Shown: positions 6,837 to 12,764 of the stretch, piece after piece | How the letters are laid out: every line of letters starts with the position of its first letter | Position numbering within the stretch: position 1 is the stretch's first letter | Origin: Clostridiales bacterium UBA6386 | Lineage (GTDB): Bacteria > Bacillota > Clostridia > Oscillospirales > Oscillospiraceae | Length of the DNA stretch: 22,604 nucleotides | NCBI GenBank assembly: GCA_002437585.1 | Contig: DJQM01000052.1 | Location: forward strand, 1-22,604 | Direction: 5' to 3' | Position numbers and translations under genes: made by a program | Notes under the pieces: generated by a model | What the model was told of the DNA's origin: nothing | The model's database searches: none | Seen by the model: the letters and a program-made list of their open reading frames with translations, nothing else

Positions 6837-7511
6837 TTATGACCACCTTTTCTCCAAATATCCTGCCAGACGGCTGATGGGCCAGCAAATCAGAAAATAC
6901 AGCAAAAATACCACGCCGAAGACCCCGAAGGCGGCGTTGGGGGAGCTGCGCCGGTTGGCCTCGATGATCTGCTGAGCCACCTTCAGCACCTCCACAATGC
7001 CGATCATCATCACGAGACTGGTGGTTTTCACCATCCGGGTGATGAGGTTGATGGACAGGGGGATCAGCCGCCGGACGGTCTGGGGCAGGATCACCAGGGT
7101 ATAGACCTGCAAGGGATTCATGCCCAGAGCCTGGGCGCTTTCCCACTGGATGATGGGGATGCTTTGCAGCGCGCCCCGAACCAGGTCGCCCATTTCCGCC
7201 GTACCCCAGAAGCTGAAGACAATGATGGCCGCGGCCTCCGCCTCTAGGTTCCAGCCGAAGACCCGGGTGGTGCCGAAATACACCACGAACAGCAGCACCA
7301 TCTGGGGCATGATCCGGACGATTTCCAGATAAATCCGGAAAATCACCTTCAAAACCTTGCTTTTGGAGGTCATGAGCATGCCCATGCAGATGCCCAGCAC
7401 GATGCTGATGGCCACGGAGATCAGGCTGATCCGGATGGCAACCCACAATCCGCCGAGAAGGCGGAGAAAGTTCGTGCCCTTGAAGAGCACATCAAGGCCC
7501 AAACTCTGCAT
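6837..7511 (-). CDS. Polar amino acid ABC transporter permease B (HisM/GlnP family)
   Basis: A 224-aa inner-membrane permease with about five transmembrane segments (roughly 20-45, 60-80, 95-115, 150-170 and 195-215). The cytoplasmic EAA loop that docks on the ATPase is visible as ESAQALGMNPLQVYTLVILP. It starts at ATG 7511 with AGGAGG about 7 nt upstream, inside the end of the previous permease gene (20-nt overlap), so translation is probably coupled. With permease A it would form the heterodimeric channel for the GlnQ-type ATPase. Such pairs import cystine, glutamine, arginine and similar substrates. The operon context favours cystine or another sulfur amino acid, but sequence alone does not settle this. 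Confidence 0.9.
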   Translation of the reverse strand: MQSLGLDVLFKGTNFLRLLGGLWVAIRISLISVAISIVLGICMGMLMTSKSKVLKVIFRIYLEIVRIMPQMVLLFVVYFGTTRVFGWNLEAEAAAIIVFSFWGTAEMGDLVRGALQSIPIIQWESAQALGMNPLQVYTLVILPQTVRRLIPLSINLITRMVKTTSLVMMIGIVEVLKVAQQIIEANRRSSPNAAFGVFGVVFLLYFLICWPISRLAGYLEKRWS

Positions 7512-8151
7512 AGCGAAGCCTCCTTTCCAGCCAGCTTCCCAGGATAGACACGGGCAGCAGCATCACGAGATAGAAGCCCACCAGCAGCGTCAGGCATTCG
7601 ATGGTTTTGGCGTACATTCCGATCAGGTCTTTCGCGGTAAACATCAGATCCATCAGGCTGATGGTGGAAAAGACGCTGGTCTCCTTCAGCAGGAAAATGA
7701 GGTTTGCCAGCAGCCCCGGAACGCTGGAGGTAATGGCCTGGGGCAGAATCACGAAGCCGAAGACCTGGGCAGGGCTCATGCCAAGGCTCTGGGCGCTTTC
7801 CGTCTGGATGACCGGGATATTCTCCAGGCCGCTGCGGAAGGTCTCCGCCATGTAGGCTCCGCCCAGCAGCCCCAGACCCAAGGTGCCGCAGGCTTCCGCC
7901 GAAATGCGCAGGCCGATTTTCGGCAGGGCAAAGTACAGGAAAAACAGCTGCACCAGCAGGGGCGTATTGCGGAACAGCTCAATATAGCCGCCTACGATTC
8001 TCCGGAGCACCGGAATCTTCCAGTGCACCGCTACCGCACAGGCAATCCCCAGTGCCAGAGCCAGGGCAACGCCCTGCCAGCCGATTCGAAGGGTCAGCAG
8101 CAGTGCCTCCCAGTATCGGGGCAGGTAGGCTTTCATAACCGTAAAATCCAT
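7492..8151 (-). CDS. Polar amino acid ABC transporter permease A (HisM/GlnP family)
   Basis: A 219-aa membrane protein. It has the FRNTPLLVQLFFLYFALP segment typical of GlnP/TcyB-type permeases (59-76) and the EAA loop ESAQSLGMSPAQVFGFVILPQ. A further hydrophobic stretch, TIECLTLLVGFYLVMLLPVSIL, lies near the C-terminus. The ATG at 8151 is 12 nt after the MetI stop. It overlaps permease B by 20 nt. Permeases A and B are clearly related to each other but not identical, as expected of a heterodimer. MetI next door belongs to a different permease class, which means this operon carries channels for two distinct importers. Confidence 0.9.
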   Translation of the reverse strand: MDFTVMKAYLPRYWEALLLTLRIGWQGVALALALGIACAVAVHWKIPVLRRIVGGYIELFRNTPLLVQLFFLYFALPKIGLRISAEACGTLGLGLLGGAYMAETFRSGLENIPVIQTESAQSLGMSPAQVFGFVILPQAITSSVPGLLANLIFLLKETSVFSTISLMDLMFTAKDLIGMYAKTIECLTLLVGFYLVMLLPVSILGSWLERRLRYAEFGP

Positions 8152-8163
8152 AAGTATTCCGCC

Positions 8164-8823
8164 TTATTTTCTGTGATCGATCTTCCGGGCGGCCAGATTG
8201 CCCAGACCCTGGAGCAGCTGGACAATGGCGACAATGAACACCAGGGTGACGAGCATCACGGGGGTGTCGTAGCGATAGTAGCCGTAGCGGATGGCGATGT
8301 CGCCCAGTCCGCCGCCGCCGATGACGCCGGACATGGCGGAGTAGCCCAGCACCGTGCCCAGCACGATGGTGCCGCCCACCAGCAAAGAGGTTCTGGCCTC
8401 GCCGATGAGCACCTTCCGGACGATGGTGCCGGTTTTCGCGCCCATGCTCAGAGCCGCCTCAATGACCCCGGCGGGCACCTCCTTCAAGGAGGACTCCACC
8501 ATCCGGCCGATCAGCGGCGCGGCGGCCAGGGTCAGGGGAACGATGGTGGCGGTGGAGCCGTAGGTCTTGCCGACCAGAAGCTTCGTCAGGGGCATGACCA
8601 GAATCAGCAGGATCAGGAAGGGAATGCTTCGGGTAATGTTGATAATCACGTCCAGAATCCGGTACACCGCCCGGTTGGGGGTAATGCCGCCTTCGTCCGT
8701 CAGGGTCAGGGCAATGCCCAGGGGCAAACCGATGACGTAGCCGAAGAAGGTAGCGACAATTGTCATATAGCAGGTTTCCCAGATGCCCTGAGCCATCATT
8801 TCCATCATAGCTTTATCCAGCAT
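8164..8823 (-). CDS. metI: Methionine ABC transporter permease MetI
   Basis: A 219-aa permease of the MetNI D-/L-methionine importer, with about five transmembrane helices. The family pattern is clear: ITRSIPFLILLI in the first third, then ALSMGAKTGTIVRKVLIGEARTSLLVGGTI (the MetI coupling loop), GYSAMSGVIGGGGLGDIAIRYGY, and a C-terminal helix rich in Leu/Val. The length equals E. coli MetI (217 aa). The start at ATG 8823 overlaps the metN end by 11 nt and has GAGGAGG upstream. MetI works as a homodimer, so a single gene is enough. Confidence 0.94.
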   Translation of the reverse strand: MLDKAMMEMMAQGIWETCYMTIVATFFGYVIGLPLGIALTLTDEGGITPNRAVYRILDVIINITRSIPFLILLILVMPLTKLLVGKTYGSTATIVPLTLAAAPLIGRMVESSLKEVPAGVIEAALSMGAKTGTIVRKVLIGEARTSLLVGGTIVLGTVLGYSAMSGVIGGGGLGDIAIRYGYYRYDTPVMLVTLVFIVAIVQLLQGLGNLAARKIDHRK

Positions 8824-9580
8824 AGCTTTCCTCCTCCTCGTCTGCCATCAGAAGCAGCCGCCGGGCGGCCTTGGATTTGGGCGCGGCGAAGACCTCGGAA
8901 ACCGAGCCCTCCTCCTGCACCAGGCCGCCATCCAGCACTGCTACCCGGGTACACACCTCCTGGATCACCCGCATTTCATGGGTGATGACCACGATGGTAA
9001 TGCCCAGGGTATCCCGGATGGCCTTCAGCAGCCGCAGAATGGTCTGGGTGGTCTCCGGGTCCAGGGCGGAGGTGGCCTCATCGCAAAGGAGAATCTCCGG
9101 CTCGTTGGCAAGCACCCGGGCGATGGCCACCCGCTGCTTCTGGCCGCCGGACAGCTGGGCAGGGTAGGCCTTGGCCTTTTCCGCCAGACCTACCTTCTCC
9201 AGCAGCTCCAGAGCCTTTTCCCGACGCTCCTTCCTGGGGACGCCCCGGATCTCCATGGGAAAGCAGACGTTTTCCAGCACCGTCTGCTGCTCCAATAGGT
9301 TAAAATGCTGGAAAATCATGCCGATTTTCTGCCTGCGCAGCCGCAGCTGCTCCTTGTTCAGCTTCAGAAGGCTCTCGCCGTTCAAAAGCACGTCTCCGCT
9401 GTCGGGACGCTCCAATAGATTCATACATCGAACCAATGTGCTTTTGCCCGCGCCGGACAGGCCGATAACGCCGAAAATTTCTCCCTTGCCGATGGAAAGG
9501 GAGACACCCTTCAGAGCTTCCACGCTGCCGTTTTTCGCGGAGAAGGTTTTGCACAGGTTTTGTACTTCCAGATAGGCCAT
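8813..9580 (-). CDS. metN: Methionine ABC transporter ATP-binding protein MetN, lacking the C-terminal regulatory domain
   Basis: A 255-aa ATPase partnering MetI. It has Walker A GLSGAGKST (40-48), VFQ-equivalent IFQHFNLLEQQTVLENV, signature LSGGQKQR (143-150), Walker B LLCDEATSALDP (164-174) and H-loop ITHEM (His201). IFQHFNLL and CDEATSALDP are typical of MetN. Full-length MetN is about 340 residues, with a C-terminal ACT-like (NIL) domain that binds methionine and shuts transport (trans-inhibition). This protein ends soon after the nucleotide-binding domain, so that control should be absent. Start: ATG 9580 with AGAGGTG about 5 nt upstream. The GTG at 9607 adds MLSRRRGEN without a ribosome-binding site. 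Confidence 0.92.
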   Translation of the reverse strand: MAYLEVQNLCKTFSAKNGSVEALKGVSLSIGKGEIFGVIGLSGAGKSTLVRCMNLLERPDSGDVLLNGESLLKLNKEQLRLRRQKIGMIFQHFNLLEQQTVLENVCFPMEIRGVPRKERREKALELLEKVGLAEKAKAYPAQLSGGQKQRVAIARVLANEPEILLCDEATSALDPETTQTILRLLKAIRDTLGITIVVITHEMRVIQEVCTRVAVLDGGLVQEEGSVSEVFAAPKSKAARRLLLMADEEEESYAG

Positions 9581-9611
9581 GTTTTCACCTCTTCTTCTTG
9601 ATAGCACAGCA

Positions 9612-9636
9612 GGGCAGCCGCATTTCGCGGCTGCCC
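9612..9636 (-). other. Intercistronic hairpin after the binding-protein gene
   Basis: Perfect 10-bp stem GGGCAGCCGC / GCGGCTGCCC with a 5-nt loop, in the 69-nt gap between the fused binding protein and metN. No T tract follows on the minus strand, so it is probably not a full terminator. Such hairpins commonly protect the 3' end of binding-protein mRNA and raise its level over the membrane components; that role is inferred. Confidence 0.6.
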
Positions 9637-9649
9637 GCCAGGGGATTAT

Positions 9650-11284
9650 TCAGTCCTCGAAGGGCACAACCGCGCCGTCGTAGGTGTCGTTGATGAACTG
9701 CTTGATCTCGTCGGACTTGAGAACCTTCGCCAGAGCCTGAATGCCCTCGTTATTCTCGTTGCCGGCCTTGACCACCAGCACGTTCACATAGGTCTTGGCA
9801 GCGGTGGAGGCACTGGTCTCATAGGCTACCGCATCGTGAGCCACGGAGAAGCCGGCTTCCAGCGCGTAGTTGCCGTTGAGCACCACGAAGGCGACCTCGT
9901 CCTTCACCCGGGAGACCTGGGCGGCCTCCAGCTCCTGGATCTTCACGTTGTGGGGGTTCTCCACAATGTCCTTGACGGTGGCAGTCAGACCCGCACCGTC
10001 GGCCAGCTTGATGATGCCGTTGTCCTGGAGCAGCAGCAGTGCCCGGGCTTCGTTGGTGGTGTCGTTGGGCACGGCGATGACGTCGCCGTCGGTCAGCTGG
10101 CTCAGGTCGCTCTTGGTGCCCGGATAGATGCCGAAGGGCTCGTAGTGGACACGGGCAACGGCCACCAGATCGGTTCCGTGCTCCTTGTTGAAGTCCTCCA
10201 GATAGGGAATGTGCTGGAAGTAGTTGGCGTCGATCTCGCCGCTGTCCACCACCAGGTTGGGCTGGATGTAATCCTCAAACTCTGTGACCTTCAGTTCCCA
10301 GCCCTCCTTGGCCAGGATCTTGGCGGCTTCGGCCAGAATTTCCGCGTGGGGGGTGGGGGAGGCGGCTACGGTGATGGTACCCTTGGGCGCTACGGTCTCG
10401 GCAGTGTCTTCGGCACCGGCGACAACGCCGCCCTCAACGACCAGGGTGTCCTCGTAATCCTTGCCGTAGGTGTCAAGCAATGTGGCCTCGTAGTCGGCAT
10501 GGAAGAAGTTCTCGTTACCCAGAGCCTTGATTTCGTCATTGAGCCAGTCCAGCAGCGTGGTGTTGCCCTTGGTGACGGCGGGGGCGATGGTGTCCGCGCT
10601 GCCCAGGGAGGGAATGCCGACTACATAGCCGGGATTCTCGATGGAGAAGGCGATAACCTCCGTGTTGTCGTTGGCCCAGGCCACGCCGTTGCCGTTTTCA
10701 AAGGCGGTCTTGGCCTCGGCGTAGGCATCGTACTTTTGGAGCTTGATTTCCGGGTTGTTCTTTTCCAGATAGGTCTCGGCGGTGGTGCCGGAGATGACGA
10801 TGACCTGGTCATCGGCACCGATCTGATCCAGAGAAGTGATTACCGCGTTCTCCGGAGAGACAACGCCCAGAGCCACATTCATATAAGGAAGAGCAAAGTC
10901 CACTTCCTGGGCGCGCTCAGGAGTGACGGTGAAGTTTGCCAGAATGATGTCCACCTTGCCGGTCTGCAGGTACTCGATCCGGTTGGCGGCCTCGGTGGAG
11001 ACGTAGTTGATCTTCACGCCCAGATCCTGGCCGATCCGGTTGCCGAAGTATACGTCATAGCCCTGATATTCGCCGTTCTCGTCCACATAGCCGAAGGGGC
11101 TCTTGTCGGAGAACACGCCGATGTTGATGGTGCCGCTGGACTTGATCTCGTCCAGGGTGCGGAAGCTGCCCTTGGCGTTCCCGTCGGCGGGTGCCTCGGT
11201 CTTGGCACCGCAGCCGGCCAGCAGGGAGGCGGCGACGGTCAGGCTCAGGAGCGCAGCTCCAATCTTCTTAATAAAGTTTTTCAT
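9650..11284 (-). CDS. Tandem substrate-binding lipoprotein: SBP_bac_3 (polar amino acid) fused to MetQ/NlpA
   Basis: A 544-aa protein, twice the usual size. It has a signal peptide with lipobox LLAGC (Cys25). Residues about 43-282 form an SBP_bac_3 domain: GTINIGVFSDKSPFGYVDENG, DIILANFTVTPERAQEVDFALPY with the carboxylate-binding Arg124, then a typical C-lobe. After a linker (about 283-300), residues 303-541 form a complete MetQ/NlpA domain: ITVAASPTPHAEIL, DANYFQHIPYLEDFN, PNDTTNEARALLLLQDNG, LNGNYALEAGF and DGAVVPFED. Both domains look intact, with no stop or frameshift between them. The operon supplies matching channels for each, MetNI for the second domain and the HisM/GlnP pair plus GlnQ-type ATPase for the first. 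One anchored protein may therefore feed two transporters. ATG 11284 has AGAGGA 7 nt upstream. The ligands are inferred to be cystine/cysteine-like and methionine-like. Confidence 0.92.
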   Translation of the reverse strand: MKNFIKKIGAALLSLTVAASLLAGCGAKTEAPADGNAKGSFRTLDEIKSSGTINIGVFSDKSPFGYVDENGEYQGYDVYFGNRIGQDLGVKINYVSTEAANRIEYLQTGKVDIILANFTVTPERAQEVDFALPYMNVALGVVSPENAVITSLDQIGADDQVIVISGTTAETYLEKNNPEIKLQKYDAYAEAKTAFENGNGVAWANDNTEVIAFSIENPGYVVGIPSLGSADTIAPAVTKGNTTLLDWLNDEIKALGNENFFHADYEATLLDTYGKDYEDTLVVEGGVVAGAEDTAETVAPKGTITVAASPTPHAEILAEAAKILAKEGWELKVTEFEDYIQPNLVVDSGEIDANYFQHIPYLEDFNKEHGTDLVAVARVHYEPFGIYPGTKSDLSQLTDGDVIAVPNDTTNEARALLLLQDNGIIKLADGAGLTATVKDIVENPHNVKIQELEAAQVSRVKDEVAFVVLNGNYALEAGFSVAHDAVAYETSASTAAKTYVNVLVVKAGNENNEGIQALAKVLKSDEIKQFINDTYDGAVVPFED

Positions 11285-11316
11285 GGTCAGTTCCTCTCTT
11301 TTTTAATTTAATTCAA

Positions 11317-11475
11317 GCAGCACCGCACAATTCGGCAAGAGGATTCGGCAGAAGATTTTGGCTCAATTCAAAGTTCCGAAATCAGAGGAATACTTTGTGT
11401 ATTTCCTGATTTTGGAACTGCGGAAGTGGGGCAAAAGATTCGCCGAAGCCCGCAGACGCAATTGAGTGGTGTTGC
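11317..11475 (-). repeat. MITE-like interspersed repeat, copy A (in transporter leader)
   Basis: About 160 bp related to the repeat at 17813-17976. Shared landmarks in order are CGTCTGCGG, CGGCGrATC, TTTGCCCCA, a central hairpin (here 11372-11419, a near-perfect ~21-bp stem), GCCAAAATCT and CTTGCCGA. The ends form an imperfect inverted repeat, GCAACACCACTCAATT against GCAGCACCGCACAATT. It lies between the attenuator terminator and the binding-protein gene, so it is transcribed as part of the leader. Confidence 0.6.
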
Positions 11476-11497
11476 GTAAGTAAGGGAATCCAAGCAC

Positions 11498-11532
11498 AAA
11501 AAAATGCCGGGGCTTTTTTTAGCTCCCGGGCA
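11498..11532 (-). terminator. Attenuator terminator in the transporter leader
   Basis: On the minus strand, TGCCCGGGAGCT (11532-11521) pairs with AGCCCCGGCA (11514-11505) as a 10-bp stem with two single-base bulges and an A-rich loop, followed by TTTTTTT (11504-11498). It lies 35 nt after the stop of the leader peptide and more than 200 nt before the first structural gene, where it can only stop transcription of the operon prematurely. Confidence 0.82.
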
Positions 11533-11633
11533 AGTGGCGTTACGATATCCCTTCGGAAAAATCATGTTCAGGTGCAGCGCAAAGCATACGAATGCACCCC
11601 GCCATACGGATATGCCCGGGAGAAACGCATTCG
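11523..11633 (-). promoter_or_regulatory. Four-segment attenuator (1:2 hairpin, 2:3 antiterminator)
   Basis: Segment 1, CGAATGC (11633-11627), follows directly on the three Cys codons. It pairs perfectly with GCATTCG (11595-11589), and the resulting hairpin contains inner stems CCCG/CGGG and CATA-TCCG-TATG. Segment 2, CTCCCGGGCA (11622-11613), lies inside that hairpin and is perfectly complementary to segment 3, TGCCCGGGAG (11532-11523), which is also the 5' arm of the terminator. A ribosome stalled on the Cys codons would cover segment 1, free segment 2 and let 2:3 form, so the terminator fails. Without stalling, segment 2 stays masked and the terminator forms. Confidence 0.8.
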
Positions 11634-11672
11634 ACAACAACACTGTGCGGTGTGATACTGATTTACAAACAT
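11568..11672 (-). CDS. Cysteine-rich leader peptide of the transporter operon
   Basis: A 34-codon open frame starting ATG 11672, with a strong Shine-Dalgarno AAAGGAG (11688-11682) 9 nt upstream, and ending TGA at 11570-11568. The peptide begins MFVNQYHTAQCCCRMRF. Residues 11-13 are three consecutive Cys codons, all TGT (11642-11634), and a fourth Cys is at residue 33. Three adjacent codons for a rare residue, just ahead of the segments of an attenuator, are the signature of a ribosome-stalling sensor that reads charged tRNA-Cys. It is the first coding unit after the transcription start near 11711. The frame is too short to have a function of its own and shows no signal peptide or known domain. 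Confidence 0.82.
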   Translation of the reverse strand: MFVNQYHTAQCCCRMRFSRAYPYGGVHSYALRCT

Positions 11673-11717
11673 TGCAATCCGCTCCTTTCGTTTGGTCTGC
11701 TCAGATTCGATGGTCTG

Positions 11718-11746
11718 ATAATACACCCATACTCCTATCTTGTCAA
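11718..11746 (-). promoter_or_regulatory. Promoter of the transporter operon
   Basis: On the minus strand, -35 TTGACA (11746-11741), exactly 17 nt, and -10 TATTAT (11723-11718). Transcription would start near 11711, giving a leader of about 430 nt before the binding-protein gene. Confidence 0.85.
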
Positions 11747-11750
11747 TAGG
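11734..11750 (-). promoter_or_regulatory. Rrf2-type operator CCTA-N9-TAGG (site 1)
   Basis: CCTATTGACAAGATAGG on the minus strand, overlapping the -35 element, so binding should block RNA polymerase. It is preceded by AAA, as are the related sites at the rrf2 and cysK promoters. Over the first 20 positions it agrees with the cysK site at 16. Confidence 0.7.
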
Positions 11751-11870
11751 TTTTGAAAAAATATTTTCCTATTTTTCTGGTGGGAATATAGCATGTGCCA
11801 AAATGGGCTGGAAAAGAGGCTGTCAGAAAACCGCGGCAATCCGTTTCTCCCGCCCTTTGGGGGAAGGTGG

Positions 11871-12065
11871 CTCGCGCGTCCCCCGCAAGCGCGAGACGGA
11901 TGAGGGGCATTAGGGGACGATGAAGGCATCGACCCCTACAAACACCAACGATGGTTCTCGGAAGAACCGGGGGATTGTGACCGAGGGGATTCTCAAGGGG
12001 GCGGCTTTTCGGCAGTGCCCCTTGAGTCGGCTTCTTCTCAAGGTTCTTGCCGAGACAAGAACCTT
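11871..12065. repeat. Noncoding stretch with a run of stable hairpins
   Basis: Between the transporter promoter and the 3' end of the rrf2 gene there is no credible gene. Four separate inverted repeats follow each other: CTCGCGC/GCGCGAG (11871-11895), TAGGGGaCGATG/CATCGaCCCCTA (11911-11938), CTCAAGGGG/CCCCTTGAG (11992-12026) and AAGGTTCTTG/CAAGAACCTT (12040-12065). The last lies about 75 nt beyond the rrf2 stop and could end its transcript, although no T tract follows. The CCCTTTGGGGGAAGGTGGC...GACGGATGAGGGG context resembles palindromic elements I recall as dispersed in gut Clostridia genomes. Confidence 0.5.
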
Positions 12066-12138
12066 ACCCCCGGAGGGATCGGTACTGAAACATTCATCAA
12101 GTGTGGGAATATATGCGCGGCTCTTTGGAAGGTCCGCC

Positions 12139-12570
12139 TTAAATCACATAGTCGTCCCCGGCGGCTCCCTGGTCGGCAAGATCGGCAATGGTGACGCTTT
12201 CCAGGTAGTCCCGGATCACCTTGTCCAGACCCTGCCACAGTGCCAGGGTCTTGCACCGGCCGGAGCGGGGGCAGGCGTCGGCGGCGTTCTCCAGGCAGGA
12301 TACCGGCGCCAGGGACTCCTCCGTCAGCCGCAGAATGCTGTCCACCGTGTACTGATCCGGAGCCTTTTTCAGCCGATAGCCGCCGCCCTTGCCCCGGAGG
12401 CTCTCCACCGCCTTGGCCTTGACCAGCATCCGGATGATGCTCTCTAAGTATTTTTCGGAGATCTCCTGCCGCTGGGCGATCTCCTTCAAGGAAATAAATT
12501 CTTCGGACTGATGCTCCGCAAGATCGACCATCACCCGCAGGGCGTAACGCCCCTTTGTGGAAATTAACAT
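12139..12570 (-). CDS. Rrf2-family regulator with IscR-like cysteines
   Basis: A 143-aa winged-helix repressor. The N-terminus MLISTKGRYALRVMVDLA is the family hallmark. The recognition region is ISLKEIAQRQEISEKYLESIIRMLVKAKAVESLRGKGGGYRL (26-67). Three cysteines, Cys92, Cys100 and Cys106, lie in SCLENAADACPRSGRC. IscR has Fe-S ligands at almost the same positions (92, 98, 104), so cluster binding is plausible. CymR, the Rrf2 protein that senses cysteine through CysK in Bacillus, is the functional comparison suggested by the divergent cysK gene. ATG 12570 has GGAGG 10 nt upstream. A CCTT-N9-TAGG site (reverse of CCTA-N9-AAGG) over its own -10 predicts autorepression. Confidence 0.9.
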   Translation of the reverse strand: MLISTKGRYALRVMVDLAEHQSEEFISLKEIAQRQEISEKYLESIIRMLVKAKAVESLRGKGGGYRLKKAPDQYTVDSILRLTEESLAPVSCLENAADACPRSGRCKTLALWQGLDKVIRDYLESVTIADLADQGAAGDDYVI

Positions 12571-12602
12571 AATACCGGTTCCTCCAACTGTAATTCCTAA
12601 AT

Positions 12603-12619
12603 CCTATTATACAGCAAGG
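12603..12619 (-). promoter_or_regulatory. Rrf2-type operator (site 2, autoregulatory)
   Basis: On the minus strand CCTTGCTGTATAATAGG, preceded by AAA and followed by ATTTA. It matches CCTA-N9-TAGG with one base off, and it covers the whole -10 element of the rrf2 promoter. Confidence 0.6.
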
Positions 12620-12634
12620 TTTATGGGAAATCAA
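12606..12634 (-). promoter_or_regulatory. Promoter of the rrf2 gene
   Basis: On the minus strand, -35 TTGATT (12634-12629), 17 nt, -10 TATAAT (12611-12606). It is back-to-back with the cysK promoter; the two -35 elements are 12 nt apart. Confidence 0.8.
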
Positions 12635-12646
12635 GAGAAATTTCTA

Positions 12647-12675
12647 TTGACAAACGGGAAGGGATGATGTATAAT
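12647..12675 (+). promoter_or_regulatory. Promoter of cysK (full consensus)
   Basis: TTGACA (12647-12652), exactly 17 nt, TATAAT (12670-12675). Both hexamers are perfect, so the gene should be very strongly transcribed unless repressed. Start expected near 12682. Confidence 0.88.
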
Positions 12676-12684
12676 CCAGACAAA

Positions 12685-12701
12685 CCTAGCGAGAAGGTAG
12701 G
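12685..12701 (+). promoter_or_regulatory. Rrf2-type operator (site 3, cysK)
   Basis: CCTAGCGAGAAGGTAGG, preceded by AAA, located at about +3 to +20 of the cysK transcript. This is a position where a bound repressor blocks promoter clearance. Confidence 0.68.
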
Positions 12702-12708
12702 GATTAAA

Positions 12709-12753
12709 ATGAAGCATTACCCGACGGCCTTCCGATGTCGCCCCGGCACATAA
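12709..12753 (+). CDS. Possible 14-residue leader peptide upstream of cysK
   Basis: Open frame MKHYPTAFRCRPGT with AGGTAGGG 6 nt before the ATG; that ribosome-binding site overlaps the Rrf2-type operator. It contains one Cys codon (TGT at 12736-12738). The stem GGCCTTC (12726-12732) / GAAGGCC (12754-12760), with inner ATGT/ACAT and GCC/GGC pairs, embraces the codons around that Cys. Unlike the transporter leader, no T tract follows, so a terminator is not evident. The residues YxTAxxxCR echo the YHTAQCCCR of the other leader. It may be a translated leader or chance. Confidence 0.35.
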   Translation: MKHYPTAFRCRPGT

Positions 12754-12764
12754 GAAGGCCTGCA

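Noticed and set aside
6835..7446. N-terminal extension of the GlnQ-type ATPase frame
   Set aside because: The frame is open only because it reads permease B out of frame; the ATPase domain starts at the GTG codons near 6834-6846.
7357..8985. Long + strand open frame (542 codons) across the permease genes
   Set aside because: Antisense shadow covering four real genes; low-complexity Gln/Gly/His composition.
9836..11311. Long + strand open frame opposite the fused binding protein
   Set aside because: Antisense shadow; Gly/Val/Asp-rich without motifs.
11368..11643. Minus-strand 91-codon frame in the transporter leader
   Set aside because: It has no ribosome-binding site, runs through the attenuator terminator and is in a different frame from the Cys-rich leader peptide.
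11285..11711. T-box or SAM riboswitch in the transporter leader
   Set aside because: I looked for the T-box sequence (AGGGTGGNACCGCG) and S-box landmarks and found neither. The leader is explained by the peptide and alternative hairpins.
11871..12065. CRISPR array
   Set aside because: The hairpins are all different in sequence and are not regularly spaced.
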